From the NCBI GenBank assembly GCA_964347945.1, contig CAYGAW010000109.1:30976-94975 (forward strand): a stretch of DNA of 64,000 nt, written 5' to 3'. The notes beneath the pieces are model-generated. The model saw nothing but the letters and a program-made list of their open reading frames with translations. It searched no databases and was not told the DNA's origin. Each line of letters begins with the position of its first letter. Within the stretch, counting starts at the first letter, position 1. A program made the position numbers and the translations under genes. This document shows, in pieces, positions 35,753 to 43,912 of this stretch. Source of the stretch: CAYGAW01 sp964347945 (GTDB lineage Bacteria > Chloroflexota > Anaerolineae > UBA7937 > B3-Chlor).

Positions 35753-35966
35753 CTCGTCCTGCCTCCCAGTCTGTGAAGGCATGATCAAAGGTATATCCGA
35801 TAGCGTCAGATTGGGAGAGCCCGGATGCGCCGCCCAGCACACGACTGGCGGGGCCTGGTTTGCCCTTCGTTCCGAACGTTTGCTGCCGAGATCGTCTGCG
35901 CGCTCGGGGTCATACATTGCCGGGACGGTGCATTTTTGAAGTCCGGGGGATGGGCGAGAGAGTAAC

Positions 35967-35995
35967 TTGACATTACTGAAACGGTATGCTATAAT
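35967..35995 (+). promoter_or_regulatory. Perfect sigma-70 promoter of transporter unit 1
   Basis: TTGACA (35967-35972) and TATAAT (35990-35995) are spaced exactly 17 bases. This is the strongest promoter I see in the window. The predicted start near 36002 lies about 12 bases before the structured element at 36014. Confidence 0.88.
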
Positions 35996-36013
35996 TGTGC
36001 GTGATCGTACTTA

Positions 36014-36188
36014 GAGAGGGTGTGGAGAGAGCCCAATAGTCTCACGGCCGTGGGGAGAATCTCCGCCTAGGTGACCGATAGTGGAGACGCCATCCCTAGG
36101 ATTCGGTCATCCGGGACTCAGGCAGTACCCCAACCGGGGCGCTGTCCGGTCTCTTCTTGGTACGAGATGTGGTCCTCTACACCCTCTC
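36014..36188 (-). repeat. Structured element copy A (175 bp, inverted relative to B and C)
   Basis: The ends form a terminal inverted repeat, GAGAGGGTGTGGA and TCTACACCCTCTC, with one wobble position. Internally TGACCGA pairs with TCGGTCA, and GAG..CC with GG.CTC. The sequence matches the reverse complement of the elements at 40710-40885 and 43577-43749 over their whole length, with blocks such as GGAGACGCCA, TCCGGGACTC and CTGTCCGGTCTCTT shared. It begins about 12 bases after the predicted transcription start of the binding-protein gene. The strand is given relative to copies B and C. Confidence 0.85.
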
Positions 36189-36220
36189 CAGCTGAGTAAT
36201 CTCTCTGAGAGTTGGTGTTG

Positions 36221-36231
36221 AAAGGAGGTGA
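36221..36231 (+). promoter_or_regulatory. Perfect anti-SD complement in unit 1 leader
   Basis: AAAGGAGGTGA is fully complementary to the 16S rRNA 3' tail, yet no ATG, GTG or TTG lies 5-12 bases downstream. The binding-protein start is 77 bases further, with its own GGAGG. The same string occurs at 40972-40982 and 43831-43841. Confidence 0.7.
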
Positions 36232-36307
36232 GGGGAAGCTTCAGGACCTTGGCCGGGTGCATGATCTGGGACTCACAGAGACTCACAGAAATAGCTAAGG
36301 GAGGAAA

Positions 36308-38269
36308 ATGATGCTTAGCAACAAGCGATGGTTGGTCATCGCCAGCGCTGTGATGGTGGTCGTGCTGCTCGCCTCGGCTTGTGGGACACCCGCGCCCCCT
36401 CCGCCGCCTGCGGAGACACCGGAGCCTGGCGTGACGCCAGAGCCGACCACACCCCCGCCTCCGCCACCGCCCACAGAGCGGGAGATCAAGAACCCCGATT
36501 CCATCATCATGGCCACGATCGGCGAACCGCAGTCGCTGGACCCGAGTTTCGAGTATGACACGGCGAGCTACATCGTGATCATGAACGTCTACGAGACATT
36601 GGTGTGGTGGGAGCGTGACCGCTTCGACCAGTACGTGCCTGTGCTGGCCGAATCCATGCCGGAGATCTCTGAGGACGGTACGACCTGGAACTTCAAGATC
36701 CGCGAGGGCATCAAATTCCATGAGGGCGGCGAGATGACGCCTGAGGACATTGCCTATTCCTTCTGGCGGACGATGATCCAGGACCGCGCTGGCGGCCCTT
36801 CGTGGGTGGTGCTGGAGCCCTTCACCGGCTACTACGCGATCGATGATATCGCCGAGGAAATGGGCGATGAGGCGGCCTGTGAGTTCGTCAAGAGCTCGGT
36901 CACCTTCGACAACGACGCTATGACCGTCACCTTCCATCTGCCGGTGGCCTTCGCTCCGATGATGGACATCGTGGCCAGCGGCTGGGGCGTGGCCATGGAC
37001 AAGTCGTGGGTGGAGGAGCTGGGCGGCTGGGACGGCGACTGCGCCAACTGGCGCGACTGGAACGATCCCGAGGACGTGGAGAGCGAGCTCTACAACGTGA
37101 TGAACGGCACCGGGCCGTACAAGCTCGACCACTGGACGCCTGGTGAGGAACTGGTCGTGGTGCGCAACGACGACTACTGGCTCACCGAGCCGCTGTGGGA
37201 GGGTGGACCTTCCGGTCCTGCGGTCGTGGAGCGCGGCGTGTGGAAGTTCGTCGACGAGTGGGGCACCAGGTTCGCCATGTTCGAAGCTGGTGACGCCGAC
37301 ATGTACTACGTACCCAGGCAGTACGTCAGCCAGGCTGACGAACTGGTGAAGGAATGGTGGGAGGCTAGCGACACGTCGGATCCCAGCAAGATGACTGTCC
37401 TCAATGAGGGTGGCACTGCTCGCGTCTTCGTCGACCTGGGAACCGTCGGTACGGCCGACGTCTTCTTCAACCAGATGGTGCAGACCGAGGGCGGCAACGA
37501 CTACATCGGCAGCGGCGAGCTGGACGGCCAGGGGATCCCGCCTGACTTGTTCTCCGACATCCACATGCGGAGGGCCTTCAACCACTGCTTCGACATCCAG
37601 ACCTACATCGAGGAAGCATACCTGGGCGAGGCTCTCCAGCGCGGTGGCCCCATCATCACGCCTATGGTGGGCCACAGCGAAGATCTGGTGGGGTACTACG
37701 AGTACGATCTGGCCAAGTGCGAGGAGGAGCTGAAGCTGGCCTGGGACGGCGCTGTATGGGAGAACGGGTTCTTCTTCGTCATCACCTACAACGCCGGCAA
37801 CGACCAGAGGCGAACCGCGGCCGAGATTATCGAGGCCGGTATCGAGGAGGTCTGTGGCAACTGCTCCATCGGCGTCCTGGACGTGCCTTGGCCGACCTAC
37901 TTGAACCTCATGGTCGGCGGTCGCCTGCCGATGTTCATCATCGGCTGGCACGAGGACTACCACCATCCTCACAACTGGGTGTTCCCGTACATGCACAGCG
38001 CCGGTACCTTCTCCAGCTGGCAGTACTTCCCGCAGGAGCTGTACGACAAGTACGATGCGGGGATCGCGGAGTGCCTGGCGGTGCCTCTTGAGGAGGCCCA
38101 GGAGTGCTACGAGGGGCTCCAGGGGATGACCCAGGAGGATGCCATCGACATCTTCATGGTGCAGCCTACGGCCCGCCACTATGAGCAGGATTGGGTGCAG
38201 GGTTACTACTACAACGCGGCCTATCCGTCAGCGGCGTGGTTCTACCGCTTCTCGAAGGGCTACGAGTAG
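36308..38269 (+). CDS. ABC transporter substrate-binding lipoprotein (family 5), unit 1
   Basis: This 653-residue SBP_bac_5 protein has a signal peptide ending in lipobox LLASAC, a Pro/Thr linker of about 40 residues and the family domain beginning NPDSIIMATIGEPQSLDPSF, with the RNDDYWL and VNVYET-like blocks typical of peptide-binding proteins. Two ATGs are adjacent; the second (36311) is better spaced from GGAGG at 36301-36305. It should be tethered outside the membrane and pass peptides or oligosaccharides to the permeases that follow. Confidence 0.94.
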   Translation: MMLSNKRWLVIASAVMVVVLLASACGTPAPPPPPAETPEPGVTPEPTTPPPPPPPTEREIKNPDSIIMATIGEPQSLDPSFEYDTASYIVIMNVYETLVWWERDRFDQYVPVLAESMPEISEDGTTWNFKIREGIKFHEGGEMTPEDIAYSFWRTMIQDRAGGPSWVVLEPFTGYYAIDDIAEEMGDEAACEFVKSSVTFDNDAMTVTFHLPVAFAPMMDIVASGWGVAMDKSWVEELGGWDGDCANWRDWNDPEDVESELYNVMNGTGPYKLDHWTPGEELVVVRNDDYWLTEPLWEGGPSGPAVVERGVWKFVDEWGTRFAMFEAGDADMYYVPRQYVSQADELVKEWWEASDTSDPSKMTVLNEGGTARVFVDLGTVGTADVFFNQMVQTEGGNDYIGSGELDGQGIPPDLFSDIHMRRAFNHCFDIQTYIEEAYLGEALQRGGPIITPMVGHSEDLVGYYEYDLAKCEEELKLAWDGAVWENGFFFVITYNAGNDQRRTAAEIIEAGIEEVCGNCSIGVLDVPWPTYLNLMVGGRLPMFIIGWHEDYHHPHNWVFPYMHSAGTFSSWQYFPQELYDKYDAGIAECLAVPLEEAQECYEGLQGMTQEDAIDIFMVQPTARHYEQDWVQGYYYNAAYPSAAWFYRFSKGYE

Positions 38270-38294
38270 GTTGACGCCTGCTGAGTGAGCACAC

Positions 38295-38326
38295 GGGCAA
38301 GGACCGGGGGAACCTGGTCCTTGCCC
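38295..38326 (+). other. Intercistronic hairpin after binding protein, unit 1
   Basis: GGGCAAGGACC (38295-38305) pairs with GGTCCTTGCCC (38316-38326). It has no T-run and lies 26 bases after the stop codon. It probably stabilises the upstream mRNA so that more binding protein than permease is made, as in many such operons. Confidence 0.7.
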
Positions 38327-38423
38327 ACATTGTCGTTGTCTCGGACTCGGGCTCGCAGTTCTTGCCCCACCGAGAGACTGCGATTCGGCCTTCCGGTGTA
38401 GCTAAGGAGGGGATTGGGTAGAA

Positions 38424-39452
38424 ATGCTGGCATACATCATACGCAGGCTCTTGATTCTCCCCATCATCATCTTCGGGGTGACCATACTGATCTTCGGTAT
38501 GATGTCGTTTCTGGACCCAGGGCAGCGCGCCAGTTTGTATGTCCAGGCCATCCCCAAGGGAGCGGGGGAGTTGGACGAGATCATAGAGAAGTATGGCCTG
38601 AATGACCCCATCTACGTGCAGTACTTCCGCTGGCTGAACGGGCTGTTGCACGGGGATCTCGGGTTTTCGAGGATTGGCAGGGCGCCCGTGCTGGACACGA
38701 TCAAGCGGTACATACCGGCGTCTTTCGAATTGGCGCTATGGTCGTCAGTGCCGTTGATCTGGGTCGGGATACAGTTGGGCGTCATATCGGCGCTGCATCA
38801 CAACAAGGCCATAGATCAGATCATGCGCGTGTTTGCCATTGTTGGTTGGTCATTTCCCACTTTTGTCTTTGGCCTGCTGGTGCTGATGATATTCTATGCC
38901 AAACTGGACTGGTTTCCCGCCGGGCGACTGTCGGAGTGGGCGAATCAGGTTGTCCTGTCGGATGAGTTCACACGCTACACAGGGATGAACACACTAGACG
39001 CTGTGCTCAATCTGAGGCTGGACATCTTCTGGGATGCCATGCGTCATTTGATCCTGCCGGTGATCACTCTGTCGTACGTCAGTTGGGCCTTGATCTTGAG
39101 GGTGACCAGATCATCGATGCTGGAAGTGCTGAGGGCTGATTACGTGACTACTGCCAGGTCCAAGGGGCTGAAAGAGGGAGTGGTGATAGACAAGCACGCC
39201 AAGCCCAACGCCCTGATCCCAGTCGCGACGGTGTCTGGCATCGTGATGATCATGCTCATGAGCGGGGTGGTGATCACAGAGACGGTATTCAACTATCGTG
39301 GGCTGGGGTGGTGGATAGCGTCGTCGGCTGCGAACCTTGATGTGATATCCGTGCTCGGCTTCTCGCTTTTCTACGCAGTCCTGGTGGTCTGTGGTAACCT
39401 GGTGGTGGATGTGATCTACGCCTATCTCGACCCTCGGGTGAGGCTAGAATAG
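38424..39452 (+). CDS. ABC transporter permease, OppB type, unit 1
   Basis: This 342-residue protein has six transmembrane helices. MLAYIIRRLLILPIIIFGVT is the first, and the coupling loop is DYVTTARSKGLKEGVVIDKH. AAGGAGG precedes the start. It is closely related to the unit 2 and unit 3 copies and much less to the OppB at 28872. Confidence 0.93.
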   Translation: MLAYIIRRLLILPIIIFGVTILIFGMMSFLDPGQRASLYVQAIPKGAGELDEIIEKYGLNDPIYVQYFRWLNGLLHGDLGFSRIGRAPVLDTIKRYIPASFELALWSSVPLIWVGIQLGVISALHHNKAIDQIMRVFAIVGWSFPTFVFGLLVLMIFYAKLDWFPAGRLSEWANQVVLSDEFTRYTGMNTLDAVLNLRLDIFWDAMRHLILPVITLSYVSWALILRVTRSSMLEVLRADYVTTARSKGLKEGVVIDKHAKPNALIPVATVSGIVMIMLMSGVVITETVFNYRGLGWWIASSAANLDVISVLGFSLFYAVLVVCGNLVVDVIYAYLDPRVRLE

Positions 39453-39472
39453 AAGAGGGAGATTAGGTAGCG

Positions 39473-40453
39473 ATGACGACCTTCGAAGAGGCGGAACTCG
39501 CTCTTGAGCAAGAGGTTACACGAGGGCTCGGGTACAGACTGCGCAACCTAGCCCGCAACGTGAGGCATCCTCCAAAGTTCGTTCAAAGGATGCTGAAGAA
39601 CCCGGTGTCGGTGACGGGGATCGTATTGGTGGCGGTCTTTGTGGTGATAGCCATACTGGCACCCGTCTTGGCGCCTCCGGAGCGGCCGGACGAGCCGTAT
39701 CGGATACCGCGGGATGGATATCTGGCGGAGCCGAAGCCACCCAGTGCGGAGCACCCTTTTGGGACGACGGAGGGCCAGTACGACATCTACTACGGAGTGA
39801 TCTGGGGCACCCGGACGGCCTTCAGGGTGGGAGTGCTGATCACCATCGCTACCATCGGCATTGGCCTGGCGATAGGGACCAGTTCGGGATACTTCGGCGG
39901 CTGGGTGGATGAGACGTTGATGAGGGTGGTGGAGATCTTCATGGGCTTTCCCTTCTTGCTGGCAGCCATCACCTTGGCGGCGGTGCTGGGAACGAGCCCT
40001 CGGTTTGACCGGATCACGACGGGGATGATCGCCTTGATCGCCTTTGGGTGGACGACGTATGCGAGGTTGTTGAGGGGTGACATCCTGTCGGTGAAGGAGA
40101 GGGACTATGTGATGGCGGCGAGGACACTGGGGGCGAGTCATTTCCGGATCATGATGAGGCATGTGATACCGAACTCGGTCTTCCCGACGTTGGTGGTCGC
40201 ATCCATGGACATCGGGTCGTACGTCTTGAACTTTGCGGCGTTGAGCTTCCTGGGGTTGGGAGCGGAGCCTGGGTATGCAGACTGGGGGCAGTTGATCAGC
40301 TTTGCCAGGAACTGGATGCCGAGTCTGGCTGACTACTGGTACATCATCGTCTATCCCGGAGTAGCCATCCTGTTGTTCTGCTTGGGTTGGAATCTGATTG
40401 GCGATGCCTTCCGGGACATCCTCGATCCCAAGCTGGCTCGTGCTCGGAGATAG
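39473..40453 (+). CDS. ABC transporter permease, OppC type, unit 1
   Basis: This 326-residue protein has a short soluble N-terminus of about 45 residues, then six helices. The coupling loop is YVMAARTLGASHFRIMMRHV and the end is GWNLIGDAFRDILDPKLARA. It forms the heterodimeric pore with the preceding permease, 20 bases upstream. A strong terminator follows. Confidence 0.93.
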   Translation: MTTFEEAELALEQEVTRGLGYRLRNLARNVRHPPKFVQRMLKNPVSVTGIVLVAVFVVIAILAPVLAPPERPDEPYRIPRDGYLAEPKPPSAEHPFGTTEGQYDIYYGVIWGTRTAFRVGVLITIATIGIGLAIGTSSGYFGGWVDETLMRVVEIFMGFPFLLAAITLAAVLGTSPRFDRITTGMIALIAFGWTTYARLLRGDILSVKERDYVMAARTLGASHFRIMMRHVIPNSVFPTLVVASMDIGSYVLNFAALSFLGLGAEPGYADWGQLISFARNWMPSLADYWYIIVYPGVAILLFCLGWNLIGDAFRDILDPKLARARR

Positions 40454-40523
40454 GCCCGGATCGGAGTGACCGTATAGGTTCAGTTTGAGCCAGTCCAGAG
40501 CTACACCAGGGAGTAGTATCCCT

Positions 40524-40560
40524 AGAGGCGGGGCACTCACAAGTGCCCCGCCTCTCTTTG
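40524..40560 (+). terminator. Intrinsic terminator after unit 1
   Basis: A perfect 14-bp stem, AGAGGCGGGGCACT (40524-40537) with AGTGCCCCGCCTCT (40542-40555), has a 4-base loop and is followed by CTTTG. It ends the SBP-B-C transcript of unit 1, so unit 2 needs its own promoter. Confidence 0.85.
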
Positions 40561-40665
40561 TGTTGTGTCCCTGCGAAAAGCGTTGGTCGGGCTCTCTCAG
40601 TGTCTCTCAGACGGCACAAGACGGCATTCAGGGGACGCGCCGCGCCCAGCCAGCATGGTTGAACC

Positions 40666-40693
40666 TTTGCCGGGTGTTTCTTGTTTCTAATTA
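40666..40693 (+). promoter_or_regulatory. Weak promoter candidate for unit 2
   Basis: TTTGCC (40666-40671) and TAATTA (40688-40693) are 16 bases apart, 16 bases before element B. The position matches the unit 1 and unit 3 layout, which is the main reason to propose it. Confidence 0.35.
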
Positions 40694-40709
40694 GTGAGAA
40701 CGGGTTGAG

Positions 40710-40885
40710 GAGAGGGTGTAGAAGAACGCGTCTCAAACTGAGAAGAGACCGGACAGCGCTCTGATGGGGTGCTGCTAGAGTCCCGGGTGACCGAATTCTA
40801 GGAATGGCGTCTCCCCTATCGGTCATCCGCGCGGAGGCCTGCCTACGGCCGTGAGAATTTTGGACTCTTTCCTCCACACCCTCTC
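40710..40885 (+). repeat. Structured element copy B (176 bp)
   Basis: The ends are GAGAGGGTGTAGA and TCCACACCCTCTC. Internal pairings are GGGTGACCGA with TCGGTCATCC, GAGTCCC with GGACTC, and GTCTC with GAGAC. It is in the same orientation as copy C and opposite to copy A. It lies in the leader of unit 2, where the binding-protein gene has been lost. Confidence 0.85.
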
Positions 40886-40894
40886 GTGTTTGTC

Positions 40895-40924
40895 AACAGG
40901 GCAGGAGGCGCCGCCTGCCCTGTT
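40895..40924 (+). other. Hairpin after element B
   Basis: AACAGGGCAGG (40895-40905) pairs perfectly with CCTGCCCTGTT (40914-40924). The U-tract is poor (CCTTG), so it is at most a weak terminator or an attenuator stem. Unit 3 has an equivalent; unit 1 does not. Confidence 0.6.
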
Positions 40925-40971
40925 CCTTGTTGGGAGCGGAGTGTGCGGCTCACTCCTTGCAGAAGAGTGAG

Positions 40972-40982
40972 AAAGGAGGTGA
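40972..40982 (+). promoter_or_regulatory. Perfect anti-SD complement in unit 2 leader
   Basis: AAAGGAGGTGA is retained even though the binding-protein start codon that once followed is gone. Confidence 0.65.
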
Positions 40983-41066
40983 GCATAGGCTTCAATACCG
41001 TAGCTAGGTGTTTGCTTATCTCAGATAGGCAGGAACGCCAAGGGAGCAAGACGATTTCTTGGCGCA

Positions 41067-41171
41067 GGCCGCGCGGGGCGCGACTACCAGCAGCTCTGGG
41101 TGCGAGGGTACTACGTTGACCCGAAGTATCCCTCGGCCTCGTGGTTGTACCTTCACTCCAAGGGGTACGAG
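41067..41171 (+). pseudogene. Remnant of substrate-binding protein gene, unit 2
   Basis: In frame at 41082-41171 the sequence reads DYQQLWVRGYYVDPKYPSAS then WLYLHSKGYE. This aligns with the last 30-odd residues of the unit 1 protein (HYEQDWVQGYYYNAAYPSAA then WFYRFSKGYE) and the unit 3 protein. The upstream leader is also conserved to about 41020, so roughly 1.85 kb of coding sequence was deleted between leader and C-terminus. The frame then runs on to a TAG at about 41274. Confidence 0.85.
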
Positions 41172-41198
41172 CAGGTCGATACCTCGCAGCCTGCGGTT

Positions 41199-41224
41199 CA
41201 AGGACCGGCGCTGAGCGGTCCTTG
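41199..41224 (+). other. Intercistronic hairpin, unit 2
   Basis: CAAGGACCG (41199-41207) pairs with CGGTCCTTG (41216-41224). It is the counterpart of the unit 1 and unit 3 hairpins and was kept after loss of the gene it followed. Confidence 0.65.
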
Positions 41225-41304
41225 CCCAATTACTCAGTTCACGCAGGCAGGTTTTCAGGAATGTCGGACGCTGTAGGGCCATTTCAGGCTAAGGAGTAGC
41301 AGAC

Positions 41305-42333
41305 ATGATCGCATACATAGTACGCCGGCTGATGATCTTGCCCATCATCCTCTTCGGGGTGACCGTACTCATCTTCGGCATGATGTCGTTTCTGGAGCCT
41401 GCACAGCGGGCTAGTCTGTATGTGCAGGCTATCCCCAAGGGGGCAGGGGAGTTGGACAGGATCATAGAGAAGTATGGCCTCGACGACCCCATGTACGTCC
41501 AGTACTTTCGCTGGTTGAAGGGAGTGCTCCGAGGAGACCTCGGCTTCTCCAGGACGGGGAGGCAACCTGTCCTGGCCACTATCAAGAGGTACATTCCTGC
41601 GTCTTTCGAATTGGCGATATGGGCTGCCGTGCCGCTTCTTTGGGTCGGCATACAATTGGGTGTGATATCGGCGCTACACCACAACAAGTTCATAGATCAG
41701 ATCATGCGTGTCTTTGCCATCGTGGGTTGGTCCTTTCCGACGTTCGTCTTTGGACTACTTGTGCTCATGATCTTCTACGCCAAGCTGCAATGGTTCCCCG
41801 CCGGGAGATTGTCGGAATGGGCGAGCCAGGTGGTACTGTCGGACGAGTTCACGCGCTTCACAGGGATGAACACTGTGGACGCGTTGCTGAACCTGAGGCT
41901 CGATATCTTCTGGGATGCGTTGCGACATCTGATCCTGCCGGTGATCACCTTGTCCTATGTCAGTTGGGCCTTGGTACTGAGGGTGACGAGATCTTCGATG
42001 TTAGAGGTGTTGAGGGCAGACTACGTGACGACGGCCAGGTCCAAAGGCGTGAAGGAAAGGCTGGTCATCGACAAGCACGCCAAGCCCAACGCCCTGATCC
42101 CGGTGGCCACGGTGGGCGGGATAGTGATGATCGGGCTGATGAGCGGAGTGGTGATCACGGAGACGGTGTTCAACTACCGTGGCCTGGGCTGGTGGGTGGC
42201 CACCTCTGCGGGCCAGTTGGACGTGATCTCGGTGCTCGGTTTTTCGCTCTTCTATGGCGTGTTGGTCGTATGTGGCAACCTGGTGGTAGACGTGATGTAC
42301 GCCTATCTCGATCCCAGGGTTCGGCTGCAATAG
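41305..42333 (+). CDS. ABC transporter permease, OppB type, unit 2
   Basis: This 342-residue protein is nearly identical to the unit 3 copy (about 17 differences by eye over the whole length). MIAYIVRRLMILPIILFGVT is the first helix, and the coupling loop is DYVTTARSKGVKERLVIDKH. The frame is intact, so the permease could still work with a binding protein from unit 1 or 3. Confidence 0.93.
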   Translation: MIAYIVRRLMILPIILFGVTVLIFGMMSFLEPAQRASLYVQAIPKGAGELDRIIEKYGLDDPMYVQYFRWLKGVLRGDLGFSRTGRQPVLATIKRYIPASFELAIWAAVPLLWVGIQLGVISALHHNKFIDQIMRVFAIVGWSFPTFVFGLLVLMIFYAKLQWFPAGRLSEWASQVVLSDEFTRFTGMNTVDALLNLRLDIFWDALRHLILPVITLSYVSWALVLRVTRSSMLEVLRADYVTTARSKGVKERLVIDKHAKPNALIPVATVGGIVMIGLMSGVVITETVFNYRGLGWWVATSAGQLDVISVLGFSLFYGVLVVCGNLVVDVMYAYLDPRVRLQ

Positions 42334-42345
42334 CAAAGAGGGGGG

Positions 42346-43332
42346 ATGGCGACAACCATCTTCGAAGAGGCGGAGCGGGCTCTCGACGGAGAGTTGGGGG
42401 GCGGGCCGTGGCAGACCGTGCGGCGGCTGGCGCACAATGTGCGGCATCCACCCCAGGTCGTCCAGAGAATGCTGAAGAACCCGGTGTCGCTGACAGGGAT
42501 CGTGCTGGTGATCTTCTTCGTGGTGATCGCCATAGTGGCCCCGGTGCTGGCGCCGCCCGAGAGGTTGGAGGAGCCGTATCGCATACCGAGGGATGGGTAT
42601 CTGGCGGAGCCGAAGCCTCCCAGCAGTGAGCACATCTTTGGCACCACAGAAGGGCAGTACGATATCTATTACGGGGTGATCTGGGGCACCCGCACAGCTT
42701 TCAGGGTAGGTGTGCTGATCACCATGGCCACGATTCTCCTTGGGCTCCTGGTAGGCACGACTTCGGGGTATTTCGGTGGTTGGCTGGATGAGGTTCTGAT
42801 GAGGATTGTGGAGGTCTTCATGGGCTTTCCCTTCTTGCTGGCAGCCATCACGTTGGCAGCGGTGCTGGGGACGAGTCCCAGGTTTGACCGGATCACGACG
42901 GGGATGATCGCCCTGATCGCCTTTGGGTGGACGACCTATGCGAGGCTCCTGAGGGGAGACATCCTGTCGGTGAAGGAGAGGGACCATGTGATGGCGGCGA
43001 GGACGCTGGGGTCGAGCCACTTGCGCATCATGATGAGGCATGTGATTCCGAACTCGATCTTCCCTACATTGGTGGTGGCGTCGACGAGCATTGGGTCGTA
43101 TGTCTTGAACTTTGCGGCGTTGAGCTTCCTGGGGTTGGGAGCAGAGCCTGGCTATGCGGACTGGGGGCAGTTGATCAGTTTTGCCAGGAACTGGATGCCC
43201 AGTCTGGCTGAGTACTGGTACATCCTGGTGTATCCGGGAATAGCGATCTTGTTGTTTGTGTTGGGCTGGAACCTGATCGGGGATGCCTTCCGAGACATAC
43301 TGGATCCCAAGCTGGCTCGTGAGCGGCGCTAG
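42346..43332 (+). CDS. ABC transporter permease, OppC type, unit 2
   Basis: This 328-residue protein starts 12 bases after the OppB gene, with GGGGGG upstream. The coupling loop is HVMAARTLGSSHLRIMMRHV and the end GWNLIGDAFRDILDPKLARE. The frame is intact. The terminator after it is degenerate compared with units 1 and 3 (GTGCCCCGCCTCT without a good left arm), so read-through into unit 3 is possible. Confidence 0.93.
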   Translation: MATTIFEEAERALDGELGGGPWQTVRRLAHNVRHPPQVVQRMLKNPVSLTGIVLVIFFVVIAIVAPVLAPPERLEEPYRIPRDGYLAEPKPPSSEHIFGTTEGQYDIYYGVIWGTRTAFRVGVLITMATILLGLLVGTTSGYFGGWLDEVLMRIVEVFMGFPFLLAAITLAAVLGTSPRFDRITTGMIALIAFGWTTYARLLRGDILSVKERDHVMAARTLGSSHLRIMMRHVIPNSIFPTLVVASTSIGSYVLNFAALSFLGLGAEPGYADWGQLISFARNWMPSLAEYWYILVYPGIAILLFVLGWNLIGDAFRDILDPKLARERR

Positions 43333-43531
43333 GGTGCGGTTGGGATGGTGCTGTGGAGCCGACTTGAACTGGCTCAAGGCCGCAGTAGTTTTCGAAGAGA
43401 TGGGGTAGTGTGGGTGCCCCGCCTCTCTGCTTGCTCCCGCCCCGAGCGTTGGCCAAGCCCCAGGAGTGTGTCTTGGACGGCGCTTGACAGCATTCCGGGC
43501 ACGTGCCGTCCTCAACCTGCGTGGTTGAACC

Positions 43532-43559
43532 TTTACCCGGCATTCCTTGTTACTAGATA
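43532..43559 (+). promoter_or_regulatory. Weak promoter candidate for unit 3
   Basis: TTTACC (43532-43537) and TAGATA (43554-43559) are 16 bases apart and 17 bases before element C, the same arrangement as in unit 2. Confidence 0.35.
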
Positions 43560-43576
43560 TTGGAAACGGATTCAGG

Positions 43577-43749
43577 AGAGGGTGTAGAGGAACGCGTCTC
43601 AACAAGACAAGAGACCGGACAGTGCCGCGTTTGGGGTGCTGCTTGAGTCCCGGATGACCGAATCCTGGGATTGGCGTCTCCACTATCGGTCATCCGCACA
43701 GAGGCCTGCCCACGGCTGCGAGATTATTGGACTCTTTCCACACCCTCTC
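43577..43749 (+). repeat. Structured element copy C (173 bp)
   Basis: The ends are GAGAGGGTGTAGA and TCCACACCCTCTC. GGATGACCGA pairs perfectly with TCGGTCATCC, GAGTCC with GGACTC, and GTCTC with GAGAC. It is in the orientation of copy B. Confidence 0.85.
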
Positions 43750-43758
43750 GTGCTAGTC

Positions 43759-43788
43759 AACAGGGCAGGCTACGACGCCTGCCCTGTT
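43759..43788 (+). other. Hairpin after element C
   Basis: AACAGGGCAGGC (43759-43770) and GCCTGCCCTGTT (43777-43788) form a perfect 12-bp stem with a 6-base loop. A T-run is lacking. Confidence 0.6.
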
Positions 43789-43830
43789 CTCAGTTGGGAG
43801 CGAAATATGCGCTCACCGAACAAGACTGAG

Positions 43831-43841
43831 AAAGGAGGTGA
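43831..43841 (+). promoter_or_regulatory. Perfect anti-SD complement in unit 3 leader
   Basis: AAAGGAGGTGA lies 72 bases before the binding-protein ATG, which has its own AGGAGG. Confidence 0.7.
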
Positions 43842-43912
43842 GGATAGGCTTTGGTACCTTGGCCAGGTATCCTTGAGCTTCAAACACACGAGAATCTTAG
43901 AGGAGGAAATCG

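Noticed and set aside
36228..36311. A leader peptide starting at the GTG inside AAAGGAGGTGA and ending at the binding-protein start
   Set aside because: The GTG has no room for its own ribosome site, and in unit 3 the equivalent frame stops after 12 codons; not conserved.
36107..38179. A 690-codon open frame on the minus strand opposite the unit 1 binding protein
   Set aside because: The plus-strand gene has clear family motifs. The minus frame is His/Val/Leu-rich with no motif and is a by-product of biased codon use.
42001..43683. A 560-codon minus-strand frame opposite the unit 2 permeases
   Set aside because: Similar antisense frames appear opposite the unit 1 and 3 permeases, and the translation (His, Arg, Pro, Gln rich) matches none of the known families.
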